Notes: generated by a model not told the origin, from the letters alone. Shown: positions 16,458 through 24,372, counted from the stretch's first letter. The stretch: DNA of 64,000 nucleotides from Lawsonibacter hominis (GCF_014287895.1 NZ_JACOPP010000001.1:1-64000); one strand, 5' to 3'. Numbers and translations are program-made.

Positions 16458-17627
16458 TCAATAGGACTGCTGGTAAATCTTTACTGCCTGTTCCACCGTC
16501 ATGGGGCGTGGATTTGTATTGACGAGGCGCCCGTTGGATTCAATTGCAATTTTCCCCATCTCTAAAAAGCGGTCCGGCGTAATGCCCGGATAGTCGCGCA
16601 ATTTAGTAGAAATGCCAACGTCGTTAATTAGTTGTTCAATGGCATCAATGCCAGCCTCTGCTGCATCTTTAGCGTCCATGGCACTGACATCTATCAAATT
16701 CAGGCTACGAGCAATTTGTGCAAAGCGTTCCTCATGTCCTAGCTTATTGAATCGCAATACATTAGGCATACTCATCCCTTGAGCATTGCCATGCGGATAT
16801 CCAAACAGAGTGGTAAACGGATATGCCAACGCATGCACACATCCGAGGCCGGAGCCGCCGAAGGCCATACCAGCCAAAAAACTGGCACCCATCATACCCA
16901 ATCGCGCTTCTCGGTTCTTTCCGTTTTGATATACCTCACGCAGATGCTTTCCAATCTGATTTAACGCTGTCAACGCAAAATTGTCAGTCACAAAATTACT
17001 GTTGGTAGCCATATATGCCTCAATGGCATGACACAGTGCATCAACACCAGAACCTCCTGTCACAGATTTTGGCATACCAATAGTCATATCTGAATCCAGA
17101 TAGACGATGTCGGCCAGTACATATCGACTCCAAATTGCCTTCTTGGTATTATTGTGATGATCGCTTAACACAATAGATGGACTACTCTCACTTCCACTTC
17201 CAGAAGTCGTCGGAATCAAAACTTTATGTAAACCTGGTCGTTTAATAGTTTCCATGCCAAATAGTGAATCAATATCTACGTTATCTGCGACACACAAAGC
17301 TACTGCCTTGCAAACATCCATAGCACTTCCGCCGCCCAGCCCAATAAAGGTATCGCATTTCTCTTCCTTTGCATAGGCAATGCACGTCTTCACTGTTTCA
17401 ATCGATGGTTCTTGCTCCACATCGGAGAAGAGACAGTAGCGAATATGTTTGGCTTCCAGCACATTCTGTACAATTTCGGCTAATCCAGCTTTGACAATAC
17501 CGGGGTCTGTAACCAGCATAATCTTTCTGGCATGAATCATTTCTAAGTCGCCGGATAAGAAGGTCGAGATGCACTGGTTGCCCATTCTCACCACAGAAGG
17601 GAAGCGCAACAGAGAAATATTGCTCAT
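16458..17627 (-). CDS. Iron-containing alcohol dehydrogenase
   Basis: 389-residue group III alcohol dehydrogenase. Cofactor-binding GLGGGSAMDVCKAVAL is at about residue 95, and the metal ligands lie in GVDALCHAIEAYMA (His), GLGCVHALAYP and GYPHGNAQGMSMP. These enzymes interconvert alcohols or hydroxy acids and aldehydes with NAD(P)H. The ATG at 17627 is preceded by AGAGGAAG at 7 bp and is preferred to upstream starts. It is AT-rich and is the first of three genes in the foreign-looking block. A partner role with the aldehyde dehydrogenase at 13355-14809 is likely; the substrate is unknown. Confidence 0.87.
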   Translation of the reverse strand: MSNISLLRFPSVVRMGNQCISTFLSGDLEMIHARKIMLVTDPGIVKAGLAEIVQNVLEAKHIRYCLFSDVEQEPSIETVKTCIAYAKEEKCDTFIGLGGGSAMDVCKAVALCVADNVDIDSLFGMETIKRPGLHKVLIPTTSGSGSESSPSIVLSDHHNNTKKAIWSRYVLADIVYLDSDMTIGMPKSVTGGSGVDALCHAIEAYMATNSNFVTDNFALTALNQIGKHLREVYQNGKNREARLGMMGASFLAGMAFGGSGLGCVHALAYPFTTLFGYPHGNAQGMSMPNVLRFNKLGHEERFAQIARSLNLIDVSAMDAKDAAEAGIDAIEQLINDVGISTKLRDYPGITPDRFLEMGKIAIESNGRLVNTNPRPMTVEQAVKIYQQSY

Positions 17628-17772
17628 ATCAAGACTTCCTCTCATCAAAGTTTGGCCCCATTTAAACACAGTTAATGAATCTTAAATGAACAAAGCAGTC
17701 CCCCTTGGTCAGGTAAGCGTATTTAAACGCTTTCTGTTCAATATTTAACGGTAAGATACGCAACTCATATGA

Positions 17773-18438
17773 TTACTTCAGCATCCGCTCATACTGGAAC
17801 GCCTCGTCCACCTCAATCATGGTCTTTCCTGCGCGGATCTGCGCTACCATCCCCTCTTCCTTCCGGAAGAGCTGCTCGGCCTTATCCAGCACCTGGTCCA
17901 CCCATTCCGCCGGGACCACTACCACGCCGCTCTTATCGCCCATGACAATGTCTCCGGGGCGGACCTGAACGCCGCCGAACTGGACCATGACGTTCGTGGC
18001 CTCCTCCTGGACCCGTCCGCGGGCCGTGGCCACCACGGTTCCGCGGGCGTAAACCGGAAAATTCAGCTCTACGCAGTCATCCAGATCCCGGCAGGCGCCG
18101 TCGATGACCACGCCGGAGATGCCCTTCACGCTGGCCCCGGTGGCCAGAACGCCGCCCCAGCAGGAGGTGTCGATCCGTCCGCCGTTATCCACCACGATCA
18201 CATCGCCCGGCTCCGCCGCGTCGATGGCCCGCACACCCAGATGATATTTGCCCTTGGTCTGGCCCGCGGCGGTCATCTTCAGCGTTACCGCCGGTCCCAG
18301 GACCTTCTCCATGGTATGCCACATAGGCCGGATGCCGTAGGTGGCGCCATGGATGCCCAGCGCATCCATGGCGTCGGAAACATTTGTCGTCGAGAGCGCC
18401 GCGAAGCGCGCCCGGTATTCTTCCGTAAACCGTTCCAT
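17773..18438 (-). CDS. RraA-family aldolase/decarboxylase-like protein (copy 3)
   Basis: 221-residue RraA-fold protein with Arg-Asp in VIDGACRDLDDC. The loop reads DNGGRIDTSCWGGVLA, with Gly where the other copies have Asp or Glu, so this copy may have changed activity. The ATG at 18438 follows GAGGCGAAATGAT and overlaps the flavoprotein stop region by position (1-bp gap), so it is coupled to that gene. It is the last GC-rich gene before the AT-rich block. The N-terminal segment TTNVSDAMDALGIHG is standard for the family. Confidence 0.8.
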   Translation of the reverse strand: MERFTEEYRARFAALSTTNVSDAMDALGIHGATYGIRPMWHTMEKVLGPAVTLKMTAAGQTKGKYHLGVRAIDAAEPGDVIVVDNGGRIDTSCWGGVLATGASVKGISGVVIDGACRDLDDCVELNFPVYARGTVVATARGRVQEEATNVMVQFGGVQVRPGDIVMGDKSGVVVVPAEWVDQVLDKAEQLFRKEEGMVAQIRAGKTMIEVDEAFQYERMLK

Positions 18439-18439
18439 A

Positions 18440-20080
18440 TCATTTCGCCTCATTTTCATCTTGGCACAGTACCGCTTCCCCGTCGGCGCCCCGGCGGAAG
18501 ACCAAACGGCGGCGCCATTCCGGCGCTGTCTCCGGATGATCCTCCCGGTAATGGGTGCCCCGGCTCTCCGTCCGGGTGAGCTGCGCCATGGCGAACAGTC
18601 TGCCCAACAGCAGACGGTTGCGCAGCGGTGCGGAGATGCCCGGCCGCAGGTGCGCTCCGGTAAAGTCCAGCACACGCTGAAGTCCCTGGCTATTGCGCAC
18701 CACCGTCAGGTTCTGGTAGTACAGCCGCTCGCTCTGAGCAATGAGCGCCCGCTCCTCCTCGTCAGGCTCCAGGCGCGGTCCCGCTTCTTCCAGGACCACC
18801 GCCGCAGCCGGCGCAGAGGCCGCATGATCCGCGGCGGCCCGTCCGGCGCGGTAGCCGAAGACCTGGGTATCCGTCAGATTGTTTCCGCCGGGCCGGTCCG
18901 ACCCGTGGACGCCCCCGGTGATCTCCCCCGCCGCGTACAATCCCTCGACTCCGGTGAAGCCGTTGGTGTCGATCAGGATCCCGCCGTTGAAGTTCTGCAC
19001 CGCCATGGTGACCTGCAGCGGTTCCACGGCACAGTCGATCCCCGCCCGGAGCAGCGTGTTGTACGTGATGGGCGCCTTGGCCAGCAGTTCTTCCCGGGTC
19101 ACGTGGGACACGTCAAACCATATGCCGCCCTCTTCGGTGCCCCGGCCCTGGGCGATTTCCTGGAAGATGCCGATGTCCACATACTTGGCGTCTGTACGGA
19201 CCGAGAAGGGATAGGACATGGCCTTCCGATCCAAAGCCTCCTCCGGGGTCGTGCCGCCTTGGCAGTATCGCGCCAGGAACTCCGCGCCATCGCGGTTGGT
19301 AAGCTTGGGCAGAAACCGCCACATATGGCTGTGGATAATAAAGGTAAGCCCCGGGCAGACCACCGCCGGACCGATCTGGAAAAACTCCATATTGACGAAC
19401 CGGCACCCGGCCTCATAGGCCATAGCCCAGCCGTCTCCGGTCTGGGTCGGCGGCGTGACGTTGACGGAAAAAATGCTCCCTGCGCCCCCGGTGGCCAGGA
19501 CGACCGCCCCGGCGCGGATTCGCAGCGCACCAGCCTCATCCCGACCCCAGGCGCCGCAGACACGGCCGTTTTCCTCCCGGCAGAGCCCCAGTATGGACAC
19601 CTGCTCCAACAGGCGAACGCCCTGTGCCAGCGCGGCCTGCTTGAGGCAGCGGGTAATCTGACGCCCTGTGCTGCCGCCGCAGGTCAAAGAGCGGGCCCTG
19701 GTGCACCCGGAGAGCTTTTGCTGCTCCAGATGCCCGCCCCTGTGCGCGAAAGGAACGCCAAGCTCCGCCAACTCCCGTACCCGGTCGGCAGCCTCGTGGG
19801 CCAGGACCCAGCAGAGGGCCGAATCGCCCAGCCCTCCGCCGGTTTGGAGCGTGTCCTCCAGGTAGATCTCCGGATCGTCCCCGTCCCCCTCACAGTTGAA
19901 GGGCGCGTTGATGCCCAGAGCCTCCGAGGCCACCATATTGGTGCTGCCGCCGGTCTCATACCGGCCGGTGACGGCCAGGCACACCTCTAATTCCGGGTGC
20001 GCCCTCTTGGCCTCGTAAGCGGCTCTGGTGCCGGCGGCGCCGCCGCCGACCACCAGAACGCCGCATTGAAGTTCTCTCAC
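18440..20080 (-). CDS. FAD-dependent oxidoreductase, FrdA/SdhA-like
   Basis: 546-residue soluble flavoprotein. Dinucleotide-binding VVGGGAAGTRAAYEA lies at residues 9-23, ETGGSTNMVASE is the isoalloxazine-contact loop, and VHGSDRPGGNNLTDTQVFG matches the GxxxGxNRLxGNS motif of fumarate reductases. The substrate-binding His of the EFVQFHPT motif is replaced (EFFQIGPA), so it is probably not a fumarate reductase. The start is GTG, 8 bp after AGGAGG. No signal peptide or cytochrome partner is present; the Fe-S flavoprotein next to it could be its electron partner. It probably reduces or oxidises a C-C bond of the pathway intermediate. Confidence 0.82.
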   Translation of the reverse strand: MRELQCGVLVVGGGAAGTRAAYEAKRAHPELEVCLAVTGRYETGGSTNMVASEALGINAPFNCEGDGDDPEIYLEDTLQTGGGLGDSALCWVLAHEAADRVRELAELGVPFAHRGGHLEQQKLSGCTRARSLTCGGSTGRQITRCLKQAALAQGVRLLEQVSILGLCREENGRVCGAWGRDEAGALRIRAGAVVLATGGAGSIFSVNVTPPTQTGDGWAMAYEAGCRFVNMEFFQIGPAVVCPGLTFIIHSHMWRFLPKLTNRDGAEFLARYCQGGTTPEEALDRKAMSYPFSVRTDAKYVDIGIFQEIAQGRGTEEGGIWFDVSHVTREELLAKAPITYNTLLRAGIDCAVEPLQVTMAVQNFNGGILIDTNGFTGVEGLYAAGEITGGVHGSDRPGGNNLTDTQVFGYRAGRAAADHAASAPAAAVVLEEAGPRLEPDEEERALIAQSERLYYQNLTVVRNSQGLQRVLDFTGAHLRPGISAPLRNRLLLGRLFAMAQLTRTESRGTHYREDHPETAPEWRRRLVFRRGADGEAVLCQDENEAK

Positions 20081-20107
20081 TTGCAGGACCTCCTGGTCAA
20101 AGCAACA

Positions 20108-21313
20108 TTAATTCGCCCGCTTCTGGGGAGAGGTCATGGACACGGCGTTGGCCGGGCAGACCTCCATGCACATGCCGCAGCCGTCGCACTTGTGCTGGTC
20201 GATGACCGCGCCGCACTTGGTCAGGGTAATGGCGTCATAGAAGCAGCTGCGCTTGCACACGCCGCACTTGGTGCACTTGTCGTAGTCCACCTTGGCGTAC
20301 ACGCCCTCGGGCGCGCGCTCCACCTGAGCGGTCTTCAGGACGTTGGGCAGGGCGATGCCGCGGATATCGTCCAGAGAGCTGTAACCGCGGGCATCCAGCC
20401 ACTGGCTGATGTGCTCGTTCCACTTCTTGGCCACGTCGTACCCCTGGAGCATGATGCCCACGCCGGACTGCACCAGAGAAGCGCCCACCATGGTGTACTT
20501 GATGATGTCGCGCCAATCCCACACGCCCAGACCGGCGATGATGGGAATGCTCAGCTTGTTGGCGGCCAGCGCGCAGTTCTTCAGGCCGTAGCCGATGAAG
20601 TAGGGGCCACCCCAGCCGCCCTGGGCGCCGGGGCCCACGGGACGGGCCTGATCGATATCCAGGTCAAAGCCGGAGAAGCGTGCAGACAGGTTGATGCACT
20701 GGGCGCCGGCTTCCTGGCAGGCCAGCGCCACGGAAGACTGATCCACGGTCTGGGGAGAGACCTTGACGCTGAAGGGCTTCTTCAGCAGGTTGGCGCAGGT
20801 ACGGACCACGTCGGCGGTCATATCCACGGCTCCGGCGCCCATCTTGACGCCCATGTCGGCGGCGAAGGGGCAGGATACGTTCAGCTCCACCCAGTCGGCA
20901 TTGGTCTCGTTCACCAGGCCCACCATCTCCTGCCACTCGTCCAGGGTAACGCCGGACAGGCTGGCCATGACGATGCCCTTATCGCCCACTGCGTCCTTGG
21001 CCCGGTTTACATCCTCCATGTACTCCTGGTAACCAAAGTGGGAGCACTCCTCCAGGGAGTTCAGCGTAAACGCATGGGGCAGGGACTGGGGATAGCCGGG
21101 ATAGGTCTTGTAGTCATAGAGCTTGAAGCGGGGACGGGGGAAGTTGCGGCCCAGCTTGCCTTTTTCACCGAACAGGGACTTCACGATCACGCCGCCGGAG
21201 CCGCCCTCAATGCCTTTCTTGACGCCGATCCAGTCCATAGAAGGAGAGGCAGAGCCCACAATAACAGGATTGGGGAACTCCACGCCAGCCACGTTTACCT
21301 TCAGATTCGCCAT
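20108..21313 (-). CDS. PreA-like dihydropyrimidine/dihydroorotate dehydrogenase with two [4Fe-4S] clusters
   Basis: 401-residue FMN/Fe-S enzyme. Residues 1-330 form a dihydroorotate-dehydrogenase TIM barrel, with an active-site loop ELNVSCPFAADMG whose Cys matches the general acid of dihydropyrimidine dehydrogenase. Residues 340-395 form a bacterial ferredoxin domain with CTKCGVCKRSC and CDGCGMCMEVC. The ATG at 21313 has AAGGAGG 8 bp before it. PreA proteins normally pair with an NAD-binding PreT; none is here, so electrons may go to the flavoprotein at 18440-20080. It is the first gene of the operon, next to the regulatory region. The substrate is uncertain. Confidence 0.85.
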   Translation of the reverse strand: MANLKVNVAGVEFPNPVIVGSASPSMDWIGVKKGIEGGSGGVIVKSLFGEKGKLGRNFPRPRFKLYDYKTYPGYPQSLPHAFTLNSLEECSHFGYQEYMEDVNRAKDAVGDKGIVMASLSGVTLDEWQEMVGLVNETNADWVELNVSCPFAADMGVKMGAGAVDMTADVVRTCANLLKKPFSVKVSPQTVDQSSVALACQEAGAQCINLSARFSGFDLDIDQARPVGPGAQGGWGGPYFIGYGLKNCALAANKLSIPIIAGLGVWDWRDIIKYTMVGASLVQSGVGIMLQGYDVAKKWNEHISQWLDARGYSSLDDIRGIALPNVLKTAQVERAPEGVYAKVDYDKCTKCGVCKRSCFYDAITLTKCGAVIDQHKCDGCGMCMEVCPANAVSMTSPQKRAN

Positions 21314-21413
21314 ATTCTTGTTCCTCCTTAAGCAATTCTGATTGAATACAATGAGCATACAATTTAGAACAAAAAATAAATTGTTTGAAGTTTTTTATTG
21401 AAATTGTATTTTC

Positions 21414-21425
21414 ATTGTATACAAC
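21414..21425. promoter_or_regulatory. Candidate GntR operator (left)
   Basis: ATTGTATACAAC, matching 11 of 12 positions of the perfect palindrome at 21702-21713. Extra half-sites ATTGTAT at 21403 and TACAAT at 21347 and 21358 lie 11 bp (one helical turn) apart on the side of the minus-strand operon. The role is inferred from symmetry and from the adjacent GntR gene. Confidence 0.55.
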
Positions 21426-21664
21426 CTTGTGTCACATATTCTAGCGGAATCTCTGGTATATTTCAATAGCCTTTTTCATATTTTTCGCCTCTAATTGGTC
21501 TTTTTCGATAATTTCATCGCTTCCGCTAAAATGTACAAGGTTGTTTTAGTTATTATTTTAAAGCGATAAATAGAAATTAAATGCATTACTTTTTGTATAA
21601 AAGCAAATATGTCCGTAAAAAAGTTCTTATTTTGACCAAAAACTTAAAAATTCAAGATTTTACC

Positions 21665-21693
21665 TTGACATGGAATGTCAAATGGTCTACAAT
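21665..21693 (+). promoter_or_regulatory. Sigma-A promoter for ubiX-gntR
   Basis: TTGACA (21665-21670), a 17-bp spacer, then TACAAT (21688-21693). The -35 box is part of a perfect inverted repeat, TTGACAT-GGA-ATGTCAA (21665-21681), which could be a second operator. Confidence 0.8.
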
Positions 21694-21701
21694 AAGCACA
21701 G

Positions 21702-21713
21702 ATTGTATACAAT
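21702..21713. promoter_or_regulatory. Candidate GntR operator (right)
   Basis: Perfect 12-bp palindrome ATTGTATACAAT covering the expected transcription start of ubiX-gntR, 8 bp after the -10 box. This is the position expected for autorepression by the GntR protein. Confidence 0.65.
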
Positions 21714-21789
21714 GTGAAGAGGAATTTTAACGTGCAGCACCGCTTGTACTCTCATTTTGGGGTGTGAACCGACAACAAGGAGGGGTCGT

Positions 21790-22383
21790 ATGGAGCGTCC
21801 ACGTATCGTGGTGGGCATCTCCGGCGCCACCGGCGCCATTTATGGAATCCGTCTGCTGGAACTGCTGCGGGAATGCAGTGATGCAGAGCTCCATCTGGTG
21901 GTCAGCCGGTGGGCGGAGGAGACCATCCGCCTGGAGACGGACTACACGCCGGAACAGGTCCGGGCCCTGGCCGATGTGTCCTATCAAGCCGACGCACTGG
22001 GGGCGGCCATTTCCAGCGGCTCGTTCCGCACGATGGGAATGATCATCCTGCCCTGCAGCATGAAGACATTGAGCGCGATTGCCAACGGGTATGACCATGA
22101 TCTTCTCGCCCGGGCGGCGGACGTGACTTTGAAAGAGGGCCGCCCGCTGGTGCTCTGCCCCAGGGAGACGCCTCTCAACGCCATCCACCTGGAGAACATG
22201 CTCAAGCTGAGCCGCCTGGGAGTACGGATCGTGCCGCCCATGCCCAGCTTTTATCACCGCCCCAGACAAATCGAGGATCTGATCCGTTATCAGGTGGTTC
22301 GGGTGCTGGACCAGTTCGGGCTCCGCGCCGGAGAGGACGGCCGTTGGGGCGCAGCACCCGCTGAGTCGAAAGGAGAAACGTAA
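21790..22383 (+). CDS. ubiX: UbiX-family flavin prenyltransferase
   Basis: 197-residue flavoprotein that attaches a dimethylallyl group to FMN to make prenyl-FMN, the cofactor of UbiD decarboxylases. Motifs: GISGATGAIYGIRLLELL (FMN binding), LPCSMKTLSAIANG (phosphate and Ser), and LVLCPRETPLNAIHLENM. ATG at 21790 follows AAGGAGG. It is co-transcribed with the GntR gene 4 bp downstream. No UbiD partner is encoded anywhere in the window, which is unusual for an operon-located ubiX. Either the decarboxylase is elsewhere, or the modified flavin serves another enzyme of the island. Confidence 0.88.
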   Translation: MERPRIVVGISGATGAIYGIRLLELLRECSDAELHLVVSRWAEETIRLETDYTPEQVRALADVSYQADALGAAISSGSFRTMGMIILPCSMKTLSAIANGYDHDLLARAADVTLKEGRPLVLCPRETPLNAIHLENMLKLSRLGVRIVPPMPSFYHRPRQIEDLIRYQVVRVLDQFGLRAGEDGRWGAAPAESKGET

Positions 22384-22387
22384 CATC

Positions 22388-23050
22388 ATGGGAAAACGCG
22401 GTTTAAAAAATGTAGCTTACGATTATTTGCTGGATGCGATCATGTCTTATGAGCTGAAGCCAGGGCAGGCCATCGTCGAGCAGGACATATCGGATCGGCT
22501 CAACATCAGCCGCACTCCGATCCGGGAGGCCTTCAAGCAGCTGGAATCCGAAGGGCTGGTCCGCCATCTGCCCTCCCGGGGGACCTTTGTGACCAATCTG
22601 ACCGTGCAGGACGTGGAGGAGATCTTTCAGCTCCGGGAGCTCTTTGAGATCACCGCCCTGAAAAGTGCGATCAACTGCATCACCGACGACGAGCTGGACT
22701 ACATTGAGGACCGGGTGCGTTATCTGGACGATAAAAAAAGCGAAGAACCCCCCACGCAGGAGGCCTTCTATCGCTCGGACCGCGACCTGCACATGATGAT
22801 CATGAAATATTCCGGCAACTCCCGCATGATCAAATTCCACAAGACGCTGGAGGCCCAGCTGGAGCAGCTGCGCCGGATCTCGGCCATGACGCCCAAGCGC
22901 CTGGTAAAATCCCGGCAGGAGCACCTGGATATCATCTATGCCCTGCGCACGCGTGATCTGGTCAGCGCCACCAGGCATCTCTCCATCCACCTCCAGAACA
23001 TCAAGGAGAGCACGCTGAACGTCTGCAGGAACATGGTCTCGCAGTACTGA
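22388..23050 (+). CDS. GntR-family regulator with FCD domain
   Basis: 220-residue repressor/activator of the FadR subfamily. The N-terminal winged helix (about 10-75) has SDRLNISRTPIREAFKQLESEGLV, shortened signature SRTPIREAFKQLESEGL, and the C-terminal all-helical FCD effector domain spans about 85-210 with metal-ligand residues such as the His in DRDLHMMIMK. FCD proteins usually bind small carboxylates, which fits the acid-handling enzymes nearby. It sits 4 bp after ubiX behind AAAGGAG. It probably controls both divergent transcripts through the TTGTATACAA sites. Confidence 0.88.
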   Translation: MGKRGLKNVAYDYLLDAIMSYELKPGQAIVEQDISDRLNISRTPIREAFKQLESEGLVRHLPSRGTFVTNLTVQDVEEIFQLRELFEITALKSAINCITDDELDYIEDRVRYLDDKKSEEPPTQEAFYRSDRDLHMMIMKYSGNSRMIKFHKTLEAQLEQLRRISAMTPKRLVKSRQEHLDIIYALRTRDLVSATRHLSIHLQNIKESTLNVCRNMVSQY

Positions 23051-23146
23051 CCGCCCGCCAGGCACAATCGCAGAAAAACGCCAGGTGTGGCACCAATGCA
23101 TATGGCTCGGCCCGCAAGCGGCTTCGACACGCTTGGGAACATCTCA

Positions 23147-23422
23147 GGCGGGGGGCCTCTGCAAAACAGAGGACCCCCGCCTCAGCTTGTCGAAAAAGGC
23201 CTTTTTCGACAAGGGGATACATGACGGCCAGGGCTCGATTCCTTCGGAAAAGTCGCCCTGGCCGTCATGAGAGGTGTCATTTCCGACGCGCATGTCGCCG
23301 GAAATGACGGAGCTTCCTTTCCTTCCGTCGTCTGTGGACGACGGAACTCTGCGAGGCCTTCCCCCGGGAGGTTTTTTGACAGGCTGAGGCGGGGGGCCTT
23401 TGCAAAACAGAGGACCCCCGCC
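23147..23422. repeat. MITE-like element or hairpin array between convergent genes
   Basis: About 276 bp with inverted ends: 23147-23199 and the reverse complement of 23371-23422 agree over most positions. Each end holds a near-identical hairpin (23147-23181 and 23388-23422). Inside are a perfect 28-bp palindrome (23186-23213), a 15-bp stem (23220-23234 with 23255-23269), a 10-bp stem (23276-23285 with 23299-23308) and another 10-bp stem (23323-23332 with 23337-23346). There is no open reading frame of note. It lies between the 3' ends of gntR and the tocopherol-cyclase-like gene and may also act as a bidirectional terminator. Confidence 0.6.
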
Positions 23423-23426
23423 TGTT

Positions 23427-24356
23427 TCAATCGCTCCACACGGCTGATGCGTCCGGCCGGTACGCTTGCTCCGCAAACTCAAAGCTGGCATGCGCATCGG
23501 TATGCTCGAACAAAAGCGCGTTTTCCTTCCAAAACCGGTAGCGCACTTTGGCGCTGAGGCGTTCGTATATGATGCGGCCCATACCGCCTTCCACGGGGGC
23601 CCGCAGGGGATGTCCCCGCCCCTCCAGCACTTCCGCCTCCAGGCGGTACCGCCCCTGACGGATCAGCGCTCCGCCGCCGGACCATCGCTCGACCCGGGCG
23701 CCCTGATAGGTGGCCAGGCGGTATTCCCGCCCTTGATGCAGCACCGCGCAGATACATCCGGTGAAGCTCCCCGCCGCCAGCGGTATGTCCGCAATGGAGA
23801 GCATCAGGCTGCTGCACCGCGTCTCCCGCCACGCGCATTGGGTCCAGAGATAAGCGCTGGGAAAAGACCGCCCGCGGTCCGTCTCCACATAACCGGTACC
23901 GCCGGTAAAGTCCATGGCCGCGCCGTTCAGGGTCAGCGTTCCTTCCAGCGTATGGCCCATGCTGATCACACCGTGGCGGCACTCCATTCCCGGCAAAAAG
24001 CGGAATGGCCCCATAATGTCCGATTTGAGCGGCGTAAAGGGGCCGCAGAGCAGCGCTCCCCGGAGGGAAAGTCCGCTTTGCTCCACGTTCAGCCAGATCC
24101 CCTTGCGGTTAAAGAGGTTCCCATCCAGCCAGATCTGGAACACGCCCTCAGAGGCCTGCAGCGCCGCATCCGGATATTCCGCCCACCAGGCCCCGCCGTC
24201 CGCAATGACCTGGAGGGAGGCGCTGCGCCGCCCCGCACGGTCGACGTGCAGGGCGGGAATCAGCGCCAGGCCCCTTCCGTCCTTTGTCTGGCACTTCAGA
24301 TACCAGCCCTCAAAGTAGGGGCCCGCCCGTCCTGCGCCATGATAATACTTCGCCAT
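23427..24356 (-). CDS. Tocopherol cyclase-like (lipocalin-type beta-barrel) protein
   Basis: 309-residue protein resembling the tocopherol-cyclase-like family found in many Firmicutes. The start YYHGAGRAGPYFEGWYLKCQ is the family's hallmark, followed by beta-rich repeats and GGTGYVETDRGRSFPSAYLW. No signal peptide is seen. The bacterial function is unknown; plant relatives cyclise a prenylquinol, which should not be assumed here. The ATG at 24356 follows GGAGGGGG. It is 16 bp after the HD-domain gene and shares its transcript. Confidence 0.75.
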   Translation of the reverse strand: MAKYYHGAGRAGPYFEGWYLKCQTKDGRGLALIPALHVDRAGRRSASLQVIADGGAWWAEYPDAALQASEGVFQIWLDGNLFNRKGIWLNVEQSGLSLRGALLCGPFTPLKSDIMGPFRFLPGMECRHGVISMGHTLEGTLTLNGAAMDFTGGTGYVETDRGRSFPSAYLWTQCAWRETRCSSLMLSIADIPLAAGSFTGCICAVLHQGREYRLATYQGARVERWSGGGALIRQGRYRLEAEVLEGRGHPLRAPVEGGMGRIIYERLSAKVRYRFWKENALLFEHTDAHASFEFAEQAYRPDASAVWSD

Positions 24357-24372
24357 TCCGTTCCCCCTCCGC

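Larger units (their letters stand above)
21314..21789. promoter_or_regulatory. Divergent regulatory region of the aconitase-X/RraA island
   Basis: This 476-bp AT-rich spacer separates the PreA-like operon (minus) from ubiX-gntR (plus). It holds a consensus promoter at 21665-21693, a TTGTATACAA palindrome on each side, and repeated TACAAT/ATTGTA half-sites spaced 11 bp apart near the PreA-like gene. No open reading frame is convincing. The GntR protein encoded at 22388-23050 is the obvious candidate to bind here. Confidence 0.7.
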
